Source: Branchiostoma floridae
Taxonomy: Eukaryota; Chordata; Leptocardii; Amphioxiformes; Branchiostomatidae
Reading direction: 5' to 3'
DNA length: 64,000 nucleotides
Assembly (NCBI RefSeq): GCF_000003815.2
Contig: NC_049979.1
Span: 4,004,248-4,068,247, forward strand
Part shown: positions 9,791 through 22,400 of the stretch, one piece after another
How positions within the stretch are numbered: position 1 is the first letter of the stretch
Layout: every line of letters begins with the position of its first letter
The notes under the pieces: generated by a model
Databases searched by the model: none
The model's input: only the letters and a program-made list of their open reading frames with translations
What the model was told of the DNA's origin: nothing
Translations under genes and position numbers: made by a program

Positions 9791-12470
9791 CTATCGTCTC
9801 CTATTCTTTCTCCTCTTCCTTCCCCTACTCCCTTCATCTGTCTTCTCGGTCTGCGATGCCCTTTTCTGCCCTCCCCTCTCCTCCTCTCTCGTGCTGCCTG
9901 CGTGCCTGTCTGTCCCTTCAAAGACAGCGTTACACCATGGAGCGACGGCTGAGCAGATTTCCTTGCAGACGTCGTCTGCCGTACGCCTGGGAACGTTCAC
10001 GCCGTGGTCTCCCCCCTCCACCCAGCACACCTTCGCTGCCCCGCCCATGGGTCTGACATGTTCACTGAAAACGTTCAGGCATTAATTGATTCAGATCCAG
10101 GTTTATCTTGACTTGGGACATTTTAAAATGTAATACACTGTATACACATCAATTGTATAAAACCAACTAAGTCATAGTACATATAGACATTGACTGCACT
10201 CCCTCCCTCACCAAAGTTAGGTAATCATTACACCCGAGTCAAGGGCGCAGGGGAGGGGAGTTTTGGTACTAGAGAGTTGGTCAGCCGCAAAGGGGAAACA
10301 TCAACCCAACCATGGACTGACTCCCCTGGCTAATTTCCCGAATTTTGTTGACTATAATCCCCGTACCCTTGTAGGTGTAGGAAGGCCTGGAGGAGGCTAA
10401 CCCTAACCACAAAACCACGACCTCCAATGGAGATACCTATAGCCCCTAATGGGTCTAATCTTCCAGGGTCTAATGTTCCAATGCCACCCATAACCTTGAC
10501 CCTTCTGACCTACCTGAAGCAGCCAGCTGGGCACATGGGATCTCTGGTACCACTGATGAACAGGGTCGGCACCCTGAGTCTGAAGACGTCTGTGCGGAGC
10601 TTGTCGGGCTTTCCCGGGGGGTGGAGGGGGTACGACAGGCAGAGCACCCCCCTCACAAACCCTGAGGTGTCCGCAAGTGCCACGCCTGGGGGGGTGGATG
10701 TCCAGATTGTGTATGAGGGACTGACTCTAGCTTTATAACATCAAGCTTCACAGTAAGGCAGCGTGGCAGCAACTAACTGTGCCACATCTAGCTGTAAGCA
10801 TTGTCTAAAATGAGTTTACATCAGTCCTAGGTTGATGACTGGTACTTGAAGGCATGACTAAATACTTTTTTTTCTAATTTTCTAGTGATTAACATACAAG
10901 ATGCAAAAATTAGTTTTGTAGAGTGGAAAATATTGTTGAAATTTTGACAAACACACACACATACACACACACACACACACTAACATATATGCGCACACAC
11001 AAAGACACATACATACCTGCTGCAGCCCTGGAGCCCATGGAACGACCTGGGGAAAAGGAGGAAATATCATTCGAGATTTGTTCCTAACCCAAAATAAAAC
11101 ATTAAGAAGATTGCAACAAAAGGAATTTAAGACGATTACAGGTTATTATTATTAACAAGGTCAAAGATCTCAACAAAGGAAAGACAAAAGTTCTAGTTAA
11201 GATACTGTAAATGCAGAAACTTTTGTGGTGGTTTAATGTTCGCGATTTTCGCGGTGGCCACTTCACCACGAACTTAAAACGAACATTTTTCCATGGCAGT
11301 AAGAAAGTATAGTGCATGGTGCTACCGCGAACTTAAAACCACCACGAAAAGTCCTTTTTCCCGCTACCGCAAAATTAAATCCCCGCGACCTTAAATACAT
11401 TTACAGTATCTGCTGATCAACTAACCTCCAACGATGCAGCCCTGCAATGTAGGAGTGACCTTCTTGCGTAGATAGTCCTGAAATATGACAATGGCAACCT
11501 ATAGTAACTGTAAAACTGCTGCATCTCCGGTAAGGCCATGGAGGGCCATGCTATCATCTCTTTGTAGCAAAAGCAAGTTAAATAACTATAAGCTGCAGCA
11601 ATAAACTCTGCCAGGTGGATACCCACATCCCACATCCTACAATAAGCTGAACACCATTTCCAGGTCAGGGTTCAAGCTAATCTAACTTGTAAACAGTTAT
11701 TGTCCAGACTTGATACATTAATAATGTCCCGACATGTTTTTGTTTGTGTCTTAGTGGCCTTCAACTTTGACATATTACCCAAACTGCATCGTACTGTGCA
11801 TGTGCAGCTCAAACTGTGAGGTAGCTTATAGCAAAGAATAGTACTACTTAAATAATCTCATCTGTTGAACTGTTGAAGACCAAAAACAAGACAAAAGCCC
11901 ACCAAGACAGCGGTGAAGGCCCTGATCCTGTAGCTGATGTTCAGTCCCTTGCAGGTGAACCGGAGACACAGGTAACCTGCACCTGCCAACACCTGTGCCA
12001 CGCCCCGCAGGTGGGCGTGGTCCATGTCTCCTCCTGCTCCATGGGTCAGGATCACACCGTACCTGGGCTGCCCTCTGCTGGGCCGGGTCAGTACTGCAGG
12101 GAGGTGCTTCTTGTTGAACGGGATTTGAAGCTGAAAAATTACAGTGAAAAACAGATCATCTGTCATTGTTTTATCTATCTAGATATTGATAGCAGTATAG
12201 CATTGCTGCAGTGTTGCTATTCTGTTATTGCAACACGAAAGTGGTAAATGGTGGCTGACTTATGCCAAGTTATGGAGATAGCCTTGCAGTGCCGGCACAC
12301 GCGTGGATTCTGCAAAACCATTTTAGACAAGACACTTTCTGACAGACATAATGGATTTTGAACACAAAAGCTCGTGCTACTTGAATTTGAAAACAATAAA
12401 GCTAAGTAAGTAGACTAACTTCCTGTATCGTCGTTACGTCCTCATGCAGTAGCTCCTCTGTATCACTCAT
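9791..12470 (-). CDS. TEX30: TEX30-like alpha/beta hydrolase fold protein (6 exons)
   Basis: Exons on the minus strand: 12420-12470, 11903-12130, 11426-11477, 11017-11046, 10514-10685, 9791-10064. Together they give 807 bases, or 268 residues, in one frame. The start MSDTEELLHEDVTTIQ is the first ATG of exon 1. The order of family landmarks is intact: LQIPFNKK, GVILTHGAGGDMDHAHL, GYLCLRFTCKGLNI, the nucleophile elbow GRSMGSRAAA split across exons 3 and 4, FVRGVLCLSYPLHPPGKPDK, RVPTLFISGTRDPMC, and the histidine segment EGGDHGVNV. Ser in GRSMG and His in GGDHG fit a hydrolase triad, so activity is possible; the human protein's substrate is not established as far as I know. Compared with human TEX30 (about 227 residues) this model has a longer C-terminus ending in a very basic KRRKNRRR stretch, which may be real or may indicate a missed final intron. 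Confidence 0.85.
10948..10981. repeat. (AC)n microsatellite in TEX30 intron
   Basis: A run of CA dinucleotides with one interruption, starting about 30 bases beyond the donor of TEX30 exon 4 and followed by shorter AC-rich stretches. This is simple-sequence DNA. Confidence 0.8.
11204..11410. mobile_element. MITE-like element, TACTGTAAATGCA family, copy 2
   Basis: The ends are GATACTGTAAATGCAGAAAC and AAATACATTTACAGTATC, near-perfect inverted complements. The interior carries CGCGATTTTCGCGGTGGCCA and the ACCGCGAACTTAAAACCACC type motifs of the family. It lies in the TEX30 intron just downstream of exon 3. Confidence 0.85.
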
Positions 12471-13425
12471 GGCCGCCGTACCCATCCAACCATCCAACAG
12501 AGTTCGAACTCGAAGTACTTTCTATATAGCTACTTTCTATATAGCCGAGCAGCTCTGTCAGTCTGTGTGTCGTTTTCCAAATTATAAGCCCCTTTACTCA
12601 GAGAGGAAGCAAAAACATGAGGATTTCACATCGCTATTTGACATGGAGTCGGGGAACATTATGGGTTGTGTCAGACGAGCTACGCAATTTCATCGTCAGA
12701 CATCTGAGATTTGCAGAATCACGACGTAAAGTGCCACCTACGCTATCCTTTATCAAACCCTCCCACCCCAAAACAGTCTTGTTTTTCCCGCCATCAGCTT
12801 GACCTTTGCCCTAACGCGGAAGTGAAAGTGGTCACGTGACGGGAGTTCAGGGAGAGGTTGGGTCAGTAGGCTGCAGGTATACAGTAAACAAGAGGTGCGT
12901 ACTTTGTTTGCCTTGTCATTGTTTCCCGCTGTTTGCTTTGCCTGATAAACTCTCCCCACTCGTGTGATCACCCTTAAACTGTAGATAGCGGTAACTGCTG
13001 GTCTCCTAGGAACAAGGGAATCAGGGAAGCAGGTCCGGATCCGGAAAGTTCGTATGTTTTACCAAGACTTCTTTCTACCAGTTCTGCAGTTTCTTCCTGA
13101 AGTCTTTCAACAAACCTGCTGATCAATAGATCTTTAAAATTATACTTGAGTGTCACTGAAGAAAGACAGTGGTTGCTACCTCTAACGTTTGATTGTTTTC
13201 AAATCCGTCCAGCTTTTTTTTAGTATTACACTGTAACATTGCGTATATTTCCCAACCAAAGATAATTTGTCCTCTACTCTTTCATCAGGCCTTCAATCTC
13301 TCACCATCCTTTGTTAGGTTGCACTAGTTTCGGTTGCGTCATGCTGTTGTGTTAGTTCCTCTTTCCGGTCCTTCAACATTCTCTGACCTGTTTTGTCCCA
13401 CACAGTAGCTGCCAGAAAAGCCGAG
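12471..13425. promoter_or_regulatory. Shared TEX30 / legumain 5' region, probable bidirectional promoter
   Basis: TEX30 (-) and legumain (+) have start codons 955 bases apart, head-to-head. The legumain ATG at 13426 is preceded by an acceptor-like CCCACACAG at about 13396-13404, so a noncoding 5' exon probably lies upstream; AACAAGAG followed by GTGCGT near 12895 is a possible donor. No TATA box is convincing. Promoter function is inferred from gene arrangement only. Confidence 0.4.
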
Positions 13426-16400
13426 ATGATCGCCGTACTTGTGCTGTCGCTGCTCGGGGCCACCCTCGCCCTGCCCCCGAAGGAAGGAGGGAACCACTGG
13501 GCGGTTGTGGTGGCGGGGTCCAACGGCTGGGGCAACTACAGACACCAGGTACGTACCTGCAGGAAGAACTGAGCTCTACCTGTAGATTAGTTTCAGAAGT
13601 ATTTTGTGGGTTTTTAGAATAGTGCATTTTTGCCTGATCTCTTTGTCCTGCTGGGCTAGCTGCTGTGGGGTCCCAAGGGACAACGATCTGTTGTTGCCCC
13701 TCTGGAGTATCATCTGCCACCTGTTTTACCTGCTGTAAATGGTCTAGAACAAGGGGATGCCATACATCTGCTTGGAATGTAAGAAACGTCAGGCCCAGTG
13801 ATCTCTCACTTACTGTGACAGGAGAAGGTTTGTTTTTTTTAAATGAAAGAAGACAGGAGGGTTACTTCACTTGCTTGTAAAAAACCAGTTTGTTTTCCCA
13901 AAAAATGTTGGAGCACAGAGGTTAAAAAGACTCGGAGAAAGGTATTTTAGATAAATTGCAAAATGCCTCTTAATTGGGGGGTCTTAGATTGATGAAGACA
14001 TTTGCACAAACACAAGATTTCAAGGTGTTACTCTTGAAAGGGCATGTTGATTTCCAGAAAAGTGTTTGAACTTGAAGACTGAATGTAACTTAAAACGCAC
14101 TTGTGCAATGACTTGCAAACTGTTGTGTATTGTTAAATGCTTTAGTATGAGGTCTGTATGATCTCTATAGAATGGACAGGTCTTTGACTTCCTCACAGTT
14201 CAGTCCTAGTGTGGACCATGCTTGTATAAGTTGTATAATACATGTACACAGTTAAGACAGTTTGTTTGTCAGTGTGATTTACGAGGGCCTCATATGTCAG
14301 GTAGAGTCTCATGATGGTCATGGGATGATTTTTGGCAAGGTGTGTCAATGTTGAATGGACTGTACCATTGGGAGGGGTGTACAGTGTATGCTGCAGTCTC
14401 TCGGCCAGATTGACTACAATTGCACGAGTGTAGAATTCAACAACTATTTATAACGAACACACACTCATTTGTGACGAAAGTTTGCTTTTTAGATTTTGTA
14501 TTCTGATGATGGTTTCCTACTGGAAGCGGTTTTGAAAGAGATTTTCCTGCCGGAGTGTTGGCTGGCATGTTTCCTTTTGGCTCAAGGCCATTACTGAGTT
14601 ATAATGTTTGAGTTGCTCCTTTGGGTTTTGTACCTTAGCACATAGGAACAGTGGTTGTTGGTTACATGGAGCAGTTTATTGGTGAAATAATAATTCAGGA
14701 ACTAAACTCAGTGAAGAGTTACCGGGTAGTTAGGAAAAAATTAAGAGGCATGTGGTGACGAATTATGACGTTTGTTTTCTCTGTATGAGAGAGGAAGTGA
14801 GAACATTGGCACATGACTACAAAGGATTTCATTTTCAAGTGGTAACTGGCAAAATCTTCCGGTCAAATATCTGAAGATCTTCCTATTAGTCAACTGAGCT
14901 GCTCAGAAACAACCCAATAAACTGAACAAAGAGTAACCCTCAAAATGTCAGGGTCAACTTACAGTTACAGGCCTCATAATCAGCCAATAACACTGAGAGG
15001 GTCATTGATCTAATTTTCAATGGGAAGTACAGAAATCCGAAGTGGTAGTTGCAGTGTTATCAGGTCTTGGAGTGTGTAAACCGTATCTCAGGAGTGTGTA
15101 AACGGTATCTACGAGTGGCGACATTGTGTGCACAGTGTCGGGGGCGATAACCTTTTAGAGGTGAGTCGGCATAAAACTAGCCTCACCTGTCCATTCTCAC
15201 CTGGCGGGCGTGTCTTTTGTTTACCTGGAGTCACGAGGGAAGGTGACAGACGTTGCGTCATGCGTCCGCCGTCTGTTGTGCTGTGTGTCTGTAGTCATGT
15301 GACTGTTATGACTTTATTAATCTGTAGCAGTTGTACCTCTACTGTAATTGTGGAGAATTGTAATTTGTGTAGAATACTGGGCTTGGTTCACTGATTTGTT
15401 TACATATACAGCAATGGTTACATCTACAAAAAGGATAACGTTATTATTTTCCCAAAGGTTTGATTAAAACATGTTGATGAATAACTTTGAGTCATGCAAT
15501 GTTCAAGGCTGCAAAAGGAGTTTTATTATCAAAAGTGAACCAGTCGTATAATAGAAGTATATGAAAGAATGGTTGAATTTTGAAGACCCCTTGCAGTTCT
15601 TGTCAAACTGCAATGACAAAGTGCATTACCTGCAAGATGTACAAAGAAGAGAAATTTGGACATCTACATGATGGTTTACTGGGTTTCCAATGTTGCTGTA
15701 TTTTTATGATAATTCTGCTGTTGCCATGGTTACAGGCCGATGCCTGCCACGCCTACCAGATTCTGCACCGTAACGGGATCCCTGACGACCGGATCATCGT
15801 CATGATGTACGACGACATCGCAAACAACGAGGAGTGAGTTCAAATTCAACTGTTTTTTTGTTGTTGTTTTTTTAAACCTGTAATGGGAGGTGCCCCAACA
15901 CGGTACGCTTTTTCTTGCGCTGAAACTCATGGCGCTCCATCGCTAGTTGCCTGAGAGTGGTCAAATTTTGATGACTGAATTTTTTACTCATAGATTTGAA
16001 CAATATACTTGAATAAGAAATGCATTCATGTGGTTCATGAACCTTTCGCGCTGCGTGTTACAAGCGGCAATCACTGAGAGACAATTTCGTGTATGTAACC
16101 TTCCAATTTTGTGCTACGCGGGACAGTGTGCCTAACTCGGTACGCTTTTTTTTTTATATTTTGCTCTCTTCAGAAGTAAGTGGTAAATCTAAGTACACAG
16201 AAAAAATAATAGTATGATATTTTAGCTTTCTTTTGACAGTAAAATCGTGACTGTATGTACTTCTTGTCTCACATGAGGAAGGCTGTACCTAGAACAATCC
16301 AGCTGATGTTTTACGGGCAACGGGCTGAATGCACTGATTGTGAATGCCCGACTAAAAAAATCATTACGAAAAAACGACACAGCCAACATCAACAAAACTC

Positions 16401-19400
16401 TGTCTGATTATATGAAAATATCATCTACATCTCTATGTCAAGTCTTATTTTCATAGACAGCACGAATCATTTGTTACAGTCAAATAAATCTTTGGAGCGT
16501 TCTCTAGTCTGCCACCTTCACAGCCACACTCCCTTGGGAGTACAATGGTGGCAATGTTTATGTCGCTTCCTTTTGGTTACTTTTCTACTCAACAAACATT
16601 TGAAGACCCATATTCATAGTGTTTTATGGAGCTTTATTTATGTGTATCATGGCAGTTGTGTGACTGCTGGATGAGTTCGTATAGTTAGCGACATGAGCCG
16701 CCAATACGCAGAGGCCGGTGACCGCAGTGATTCAGCACTGTCAACATTACTGTTAGAATTCTGCTCTTAAAAAAACATGAAGTAAATATGTTAAAGTAGA
16801 CTTGGAATGCAAATTAAAGCTGTGTGCATGGACTTGGTTTATTTACCTTTGTAATCAGCATAGTCAGTGGCAACAAACACGGTGTACTTATGGATAATAA
16901 GATCAGCAAAAAATCCGTACCGTCTTACGACGGGGACCGTCTTAGGGCGGCCCCCGTTATGTGTGTACCAGTATTATAATAGAAGTAGGCGGTATGTGGG
17001 TAAGTCCTGGAAAGAATAAGGTCAGGGACCATCAATAAAAGGCCACCTGTTGTCTTTGCTTAGAATTACAGTCGCACTTTCTATTCATGTATTTTTTGCC
17101 CATTTTTAGTTCAAAGGACAATTGCCATGAAGCAAGACTTCAGTTTTTAGTTTTGCGGAATTTCTGACAATGTTCACTTTCCCCAGAAACCCGACCCCCG
17201 GAATCATCATCAACAGGCCCAACGGCACAGATGTGTACAAGGGGGTTCCCAAGGACTACAACAGTGAGGTATGTTCTGAACACACGAATGTCCACGGACA
17301 CACACACGGACAGGGAAACACACACACACACAAACATACACCTGGGCACACATAGCACTAACTAGGTACAGATGTGTACAAGGGGGTCCCCAAGGACTAC
17401 AACGTTGAGGTGTGTTGTTCTTTAGTCCTTAAGACATTAATCTTAATTGTGTTAATGTACTTCATTACTACTAAATAAATCATTAAAAATAGTTTATCCC
17501 CTTCTATTTTCTAGTGAGAAATTTACCTTTAGCATCTTGGTTAATGCTGCCATGTCTAAGTATTGTTATAATATATGTTCTGAGTATACACTCAAACTCT
17601 GACATGTTTGTGACATGTTTTAGGATGTGACTCCCGAGAACTTCCTGAATGTGCTGAAGGGAAACAAGGAGGCCATGGCGGGGATCGGGAGTGGAAAGGT
17701 GCTACAGAGGTGAGCGGTGAGACGCGTCTGTGTGTGTGTGCTTGCATGCGCGTGGTGTGTGTGTATGCAGACGCACGCACGTGTGTGTGTGTATGTGTGT
17801 GTGTGTGTACTGAAAGGAAACATGGCAGGAATTCGGAGTGTAAATTTTCTACAGAGATGAGACATGTGTATGAAGGGGATAGAAAAAATGCTCTATGAAA
17901 AAAAACTTTTTTGAGGGTGTTGGGGCATATTTTTGATCCAACATGGCCAGAGTTTAAAATCTGCAGAAATACTGACAATCTCTTGCTACACCAAACATGG
18001 AATGGAAAAACCCTTCATGAAGTCTGGGTCATTATCAGGCTCTTAATGACAAGACCCTTTGTTCCCCCCAGCGGCCCAGAAGACAATGTGTTTGTGTTCT
18101 TCACCGACCATGGAGCGCCAAACCTCATCGCTTTTCCTGAGTCAGAGGTAACACATTTCTCTGGATACTATTGCAACAAGGGTGTCATAGTGATAAGCCC
18201 GTAACTTAAATGTTATGGCTGATACCAAATTAGACTGATCCTGACTGGTCATCATAATCAGCAGTTCAACCAATGATAGGATGGCTTTTCGTGGTAATCG
18301 ACAAATAAGAGTGTGGCTTCATGTCTGTCAAGTATTTGAATTTTTATGAACTTCTTATTCTGCATTTCTACATTATTATGGAGGTGTGGGGCTAACTACA
18401 TGTACTAGATTGGCCTCAATAAGGGTTCAGTGGGCAAATATACTTGGCTATTGAGCTCAATTCTGTGAAAACTGGAATGAGTGGAAGGGCTTACTATTAA
18501 AAAATGTCTTCCTGATGACTATTGTTTCTGCCATTTATAACGAAACAATTGCAACAGCTAATTTGTAATGATGCGTAAGTAGAAATTTAGAATTTTGTGT
18601 TTCTCTCAGCTCCATGCGAAGGACATGATGGAGGCTCTGCAGTACATGCACGACAACAACATGTACAAGAACGTGAGTAAACGGTTGAAAAAAATCAAGT
18701 AAAACATGTCAATGTGTCAATGCCTGGCCTTTTTTTTGTGGTTATACTTATAGAGTTGAACAAAAAGTGAAATTCTCACTGTGACTGTGCTACTAGCATG
18801 TTCACAGATTTTTGTACTGGGAAGCAACTTTTGGAAAAAAAAAGACTCAGTCTGTGATGTCAGTGTTGTGAAAACTCCTTTGCAATGGCTAAAAACTAAA
18901 AACCAAAAACTTAGCCTGAGTGCATTCGATTACAGTGCAGGGAGCCCAGGTAGTAATTGGATGGCACCCAGGCTACTGAAAACTTACTAATCAAGAAATT
19001 CTGATGTGGGCTGAAAGAGGAACATTTTTTGCTGAAGCACAAAAGAATAGAATTAAGCTTCTTTGCTGCCATGAGCCATGATGTTTTTGCTTTGTGTTTG
19101 TATATGCAAAATTTAATAATGTGCCCCTCCCCACTGCAGCTGGTGTTTTACCTGGAAGCTTGTGAGTCTGGCTCCATGTTCCACAGACACCTGCCCGACA
19201 ACATCAACAGTAAGTCTTGCATCTCCAGGGTTTGGCAAATTTACGTCATCAACAGGCTAACTAGGAAGACATTATGGTTCCATTGGTTGTCAACTTTGCT
19301 AATCAAACTAGAATTATGACCAGGCTTGTAGCCAGCACCCGTCCTTCCATCCTTTGACGGAGGGATGGAAAACAAATTTGCCCATTTCGTGACAGACAAA

Positions 19401-22400
19401 AATCGATATGTAAAGATATTTAAAAAAACTGTCCTTGTGTAATTTTTCACCGAAACAGATGCCATTGAACAGCTTTGTCTACCAGCAAATTTTATACTTA
19501 AAAATGCAGGAAATAGCATTTCAGAGTTCACCAGGGGTATGCTCCCCTAGGAACATCACACCTTGGGTGCTTGATAGGATTTAAAATCGAGGGGACGGAA
19601 AATGATTTCAGGCTGGCTACAACTCTGATTATAACATTCAATGTTTGTAACTTGTTTTGCAGTTTTCGCCACCAGCGCGGCCAACCCCCACGAGTCGTCC
19701 TACGCCTGCTATTTTGACGAGAAGCGGGAGACGTACCTGGGCGATCTGTACAGCGTCAGGTGGATGGAGGACTCAGACACGGTCAGTCGCTTCTCGATGA
19801 AAAACTGACATGGTGTATAAGATAGATTTATTGACCAGTCAGTAAACACTAAAATACATCGCAGCATCTTCTGCACAGTCGAAGATGCTGAATTGCACAT
19901 TTTAGAAATACATGTACTTCATACATGTGTAAAATCTAGCTTAAAGAAAACATACAGTTACAGAAGTCTTATCATGGGAATAAAGCAAGAAGAAACAACT
20001 TATTATACAAAGTAGTAAATGAAGACTGTAACTGTACAGTGGATAGAGAGATATAATGGGAGATGTTTTCAGGTATATTGTATTTAAAAGGTGGCATCCT
20101 TCCTAAGGTGTATTCGTAACAGGGCATGTGCGAGGGGAGTCAAACCTCTGGGTTCTGGGCTAAACACCTTACCTTTTTGTCACAGCAACACCACTAATAA
20201 CTTGTCTGGTTAAAAGTTCACGCATTGAACTTGAACGTGACTGTGTGGAACTGACAGGAGACAGTCCTGTATTTTTGTTTGAGCCCTTGTTAATTCCGGA
20301 AGAACACAAACATGTACCATTTGTTGCCAACAGGAGGACCTTAAGAAGGAGACTCTGCAGCGTCAGTTTAAGATCGTTCGGCGCGAGACGAACACCAGCC
20401 ACGTGCGCGAGTACGGAGACATGGTGAGGCAAACGCTAGCATAGATAAGCACATGTATATCATTGTCAGTTGTTACCTACTTGTACAAAAATGTATGTTG
20501 TTCTGGTTTCACTGTCCAACCACCACCCTGGTAGAATATGTGGGCCTGTCATTTCTGGCTAGATGTCCCTTATAAGTAGTCAACTGTGTTCACTATTTCC
20601 CTTAGTGATGGGTCCCTTTGACACTTTGTGATGAAGCAAAATGATCTGTCACAGGGTCTGGTATCTCTTCTTTATTCCCTTTCTTACTTAACATGTTGTT
20701 AAATAGACAGTAATGTAGCTTGCTGACCTGAGAATCCCCAGAAAGTAGAGATATTAGAACAAGTTAACACCCAGAAATTACTTTTGTGTTGGAAGAAAGT
20801 TTAGCTTTGTACTTTGATTACTACCAACACATATGAGCTTCCATGATAATATCCTGTGTTGTTTCCCTGCAGAGCATGAAGAACATGACACTGCTGCAGT
20901 TCCAGGGAGGCCGATTCGACGTTCCCCTCACCCCCCTGCCACCCTATCCTCAAGTGCCTGTAAGTATAAATGTTTCTCTGAAACACCAATACAAGGATGT
21001 GACTAAATATGGTATTGTAGCACTCTTGTTAAGACTCACAGTCAAAACTTTTGTATAACTGGTGGGCAAAGTTAAGTCTGTCAGAAGATTGTGCAAGAGT
21101 TAGGAGATAACTTTCTACTTTTAATTATCAATTGAAAGATAGTTTAAGCTAAGAAATATTTTTCTAATTGTATGCAGTATAACAGAAATGTAGATAAACT
21201 TAGTGTTGTGAAACTTTACTGTAATAATAAAATAGCATCTGGGGCTTTGTACATGTTTCCATTGACACGTAGAAAACGATGTTTTCAAACATGAATGGTC
21301 AGTGTGATGGTTACCCCCCTATGCTCCGACATTCCCTGACTGAGCCTGAACATGTGGCTGTTAGAACAGCGGGGCGTTTCTGTAAGTAGTTTACTGTCCT
21401 CCATCTGTCCCCAGTTTGATGCTGTTCCTGCACCCGAGGTGAAACTCGCCGTCCTTCAGCACCGCATGAAGGTCGCCAGGACGGACGAAGAGAGGTCAGA
21501 GGTCACCGACCTGATCAAACAGGAGTTTGCCGTAAGTCTGTCAAAGTTTCATTTTCATTTTTTACAAAGTCCTTCATACACAACCAAAGACTCCATCAAA
21601 TCCCATGCTGACGTTTCACTAACCGTCTGGCTGTACTTCACACTGCAGCTATAGATGTCACTGTTACAATGTGATGAATGCGGTCCCAAACATGGCTGGG
21701 TCTATATCCCACCCTTATCACAGCAGTTTATGAATAGAGTAGATTTTCTGATCCATATGCTATCTGATAAATCTCTTCATAGAGAGTGACCATAAAGTTC
21801 TCGAGTCATAACCAATGAGTATGTTACAGCGAGGAGGTTTTTTTTTAACCTCCTTGGTTACAGCATCAGCAATACTGAAATGATGACATTTTGTCTGTCT
21901 CCTTCTTCATGGCAATAATGCCTGGTTCTGCTTCACATGGCATCTAAGTGTTGCTGCAGAACATTATTTATTATCAAATCAACATTCTTGTAAAGAGTTA
22001 CATTATTCACAAAGGATTATCGTTTACCCTCATCTCCAGGATCGGCAGATGATCCGTGACACGGTGGAGACCATCGTGCGGAAGGTGGCGCAGGACCAGG
22101 ACCAGGCGGATCGCGTGCTGAGAGACCGCACCCGGGACCTGACCGCCCACGACTGCTACAAGCGCGCCGTCTCGCACTTCCGCCGCCGCTGCTTCCTCTT
22201 CAATGTGGTACGTGTTAACTTTACTTTACTCAGGGAAAGAATCATGCACACACGCATGTACAGATCAGCATGTATTCAGGTTGAGTCCCTACGTTCACAC
22301 ATCGTTTCTCCAGACGTGCGAACTAATCAGTGGTGGGAGATATAAACTAGTCTAACAATACACTCGTTGTTCTTGGGTCTTATTCCACCAAGCGTTCCCA

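Noticed and set aside
17592-17978. His/Thr-rich frames opposite legumain exon 4
   Set aside because: Caused by the GT microsatellite.
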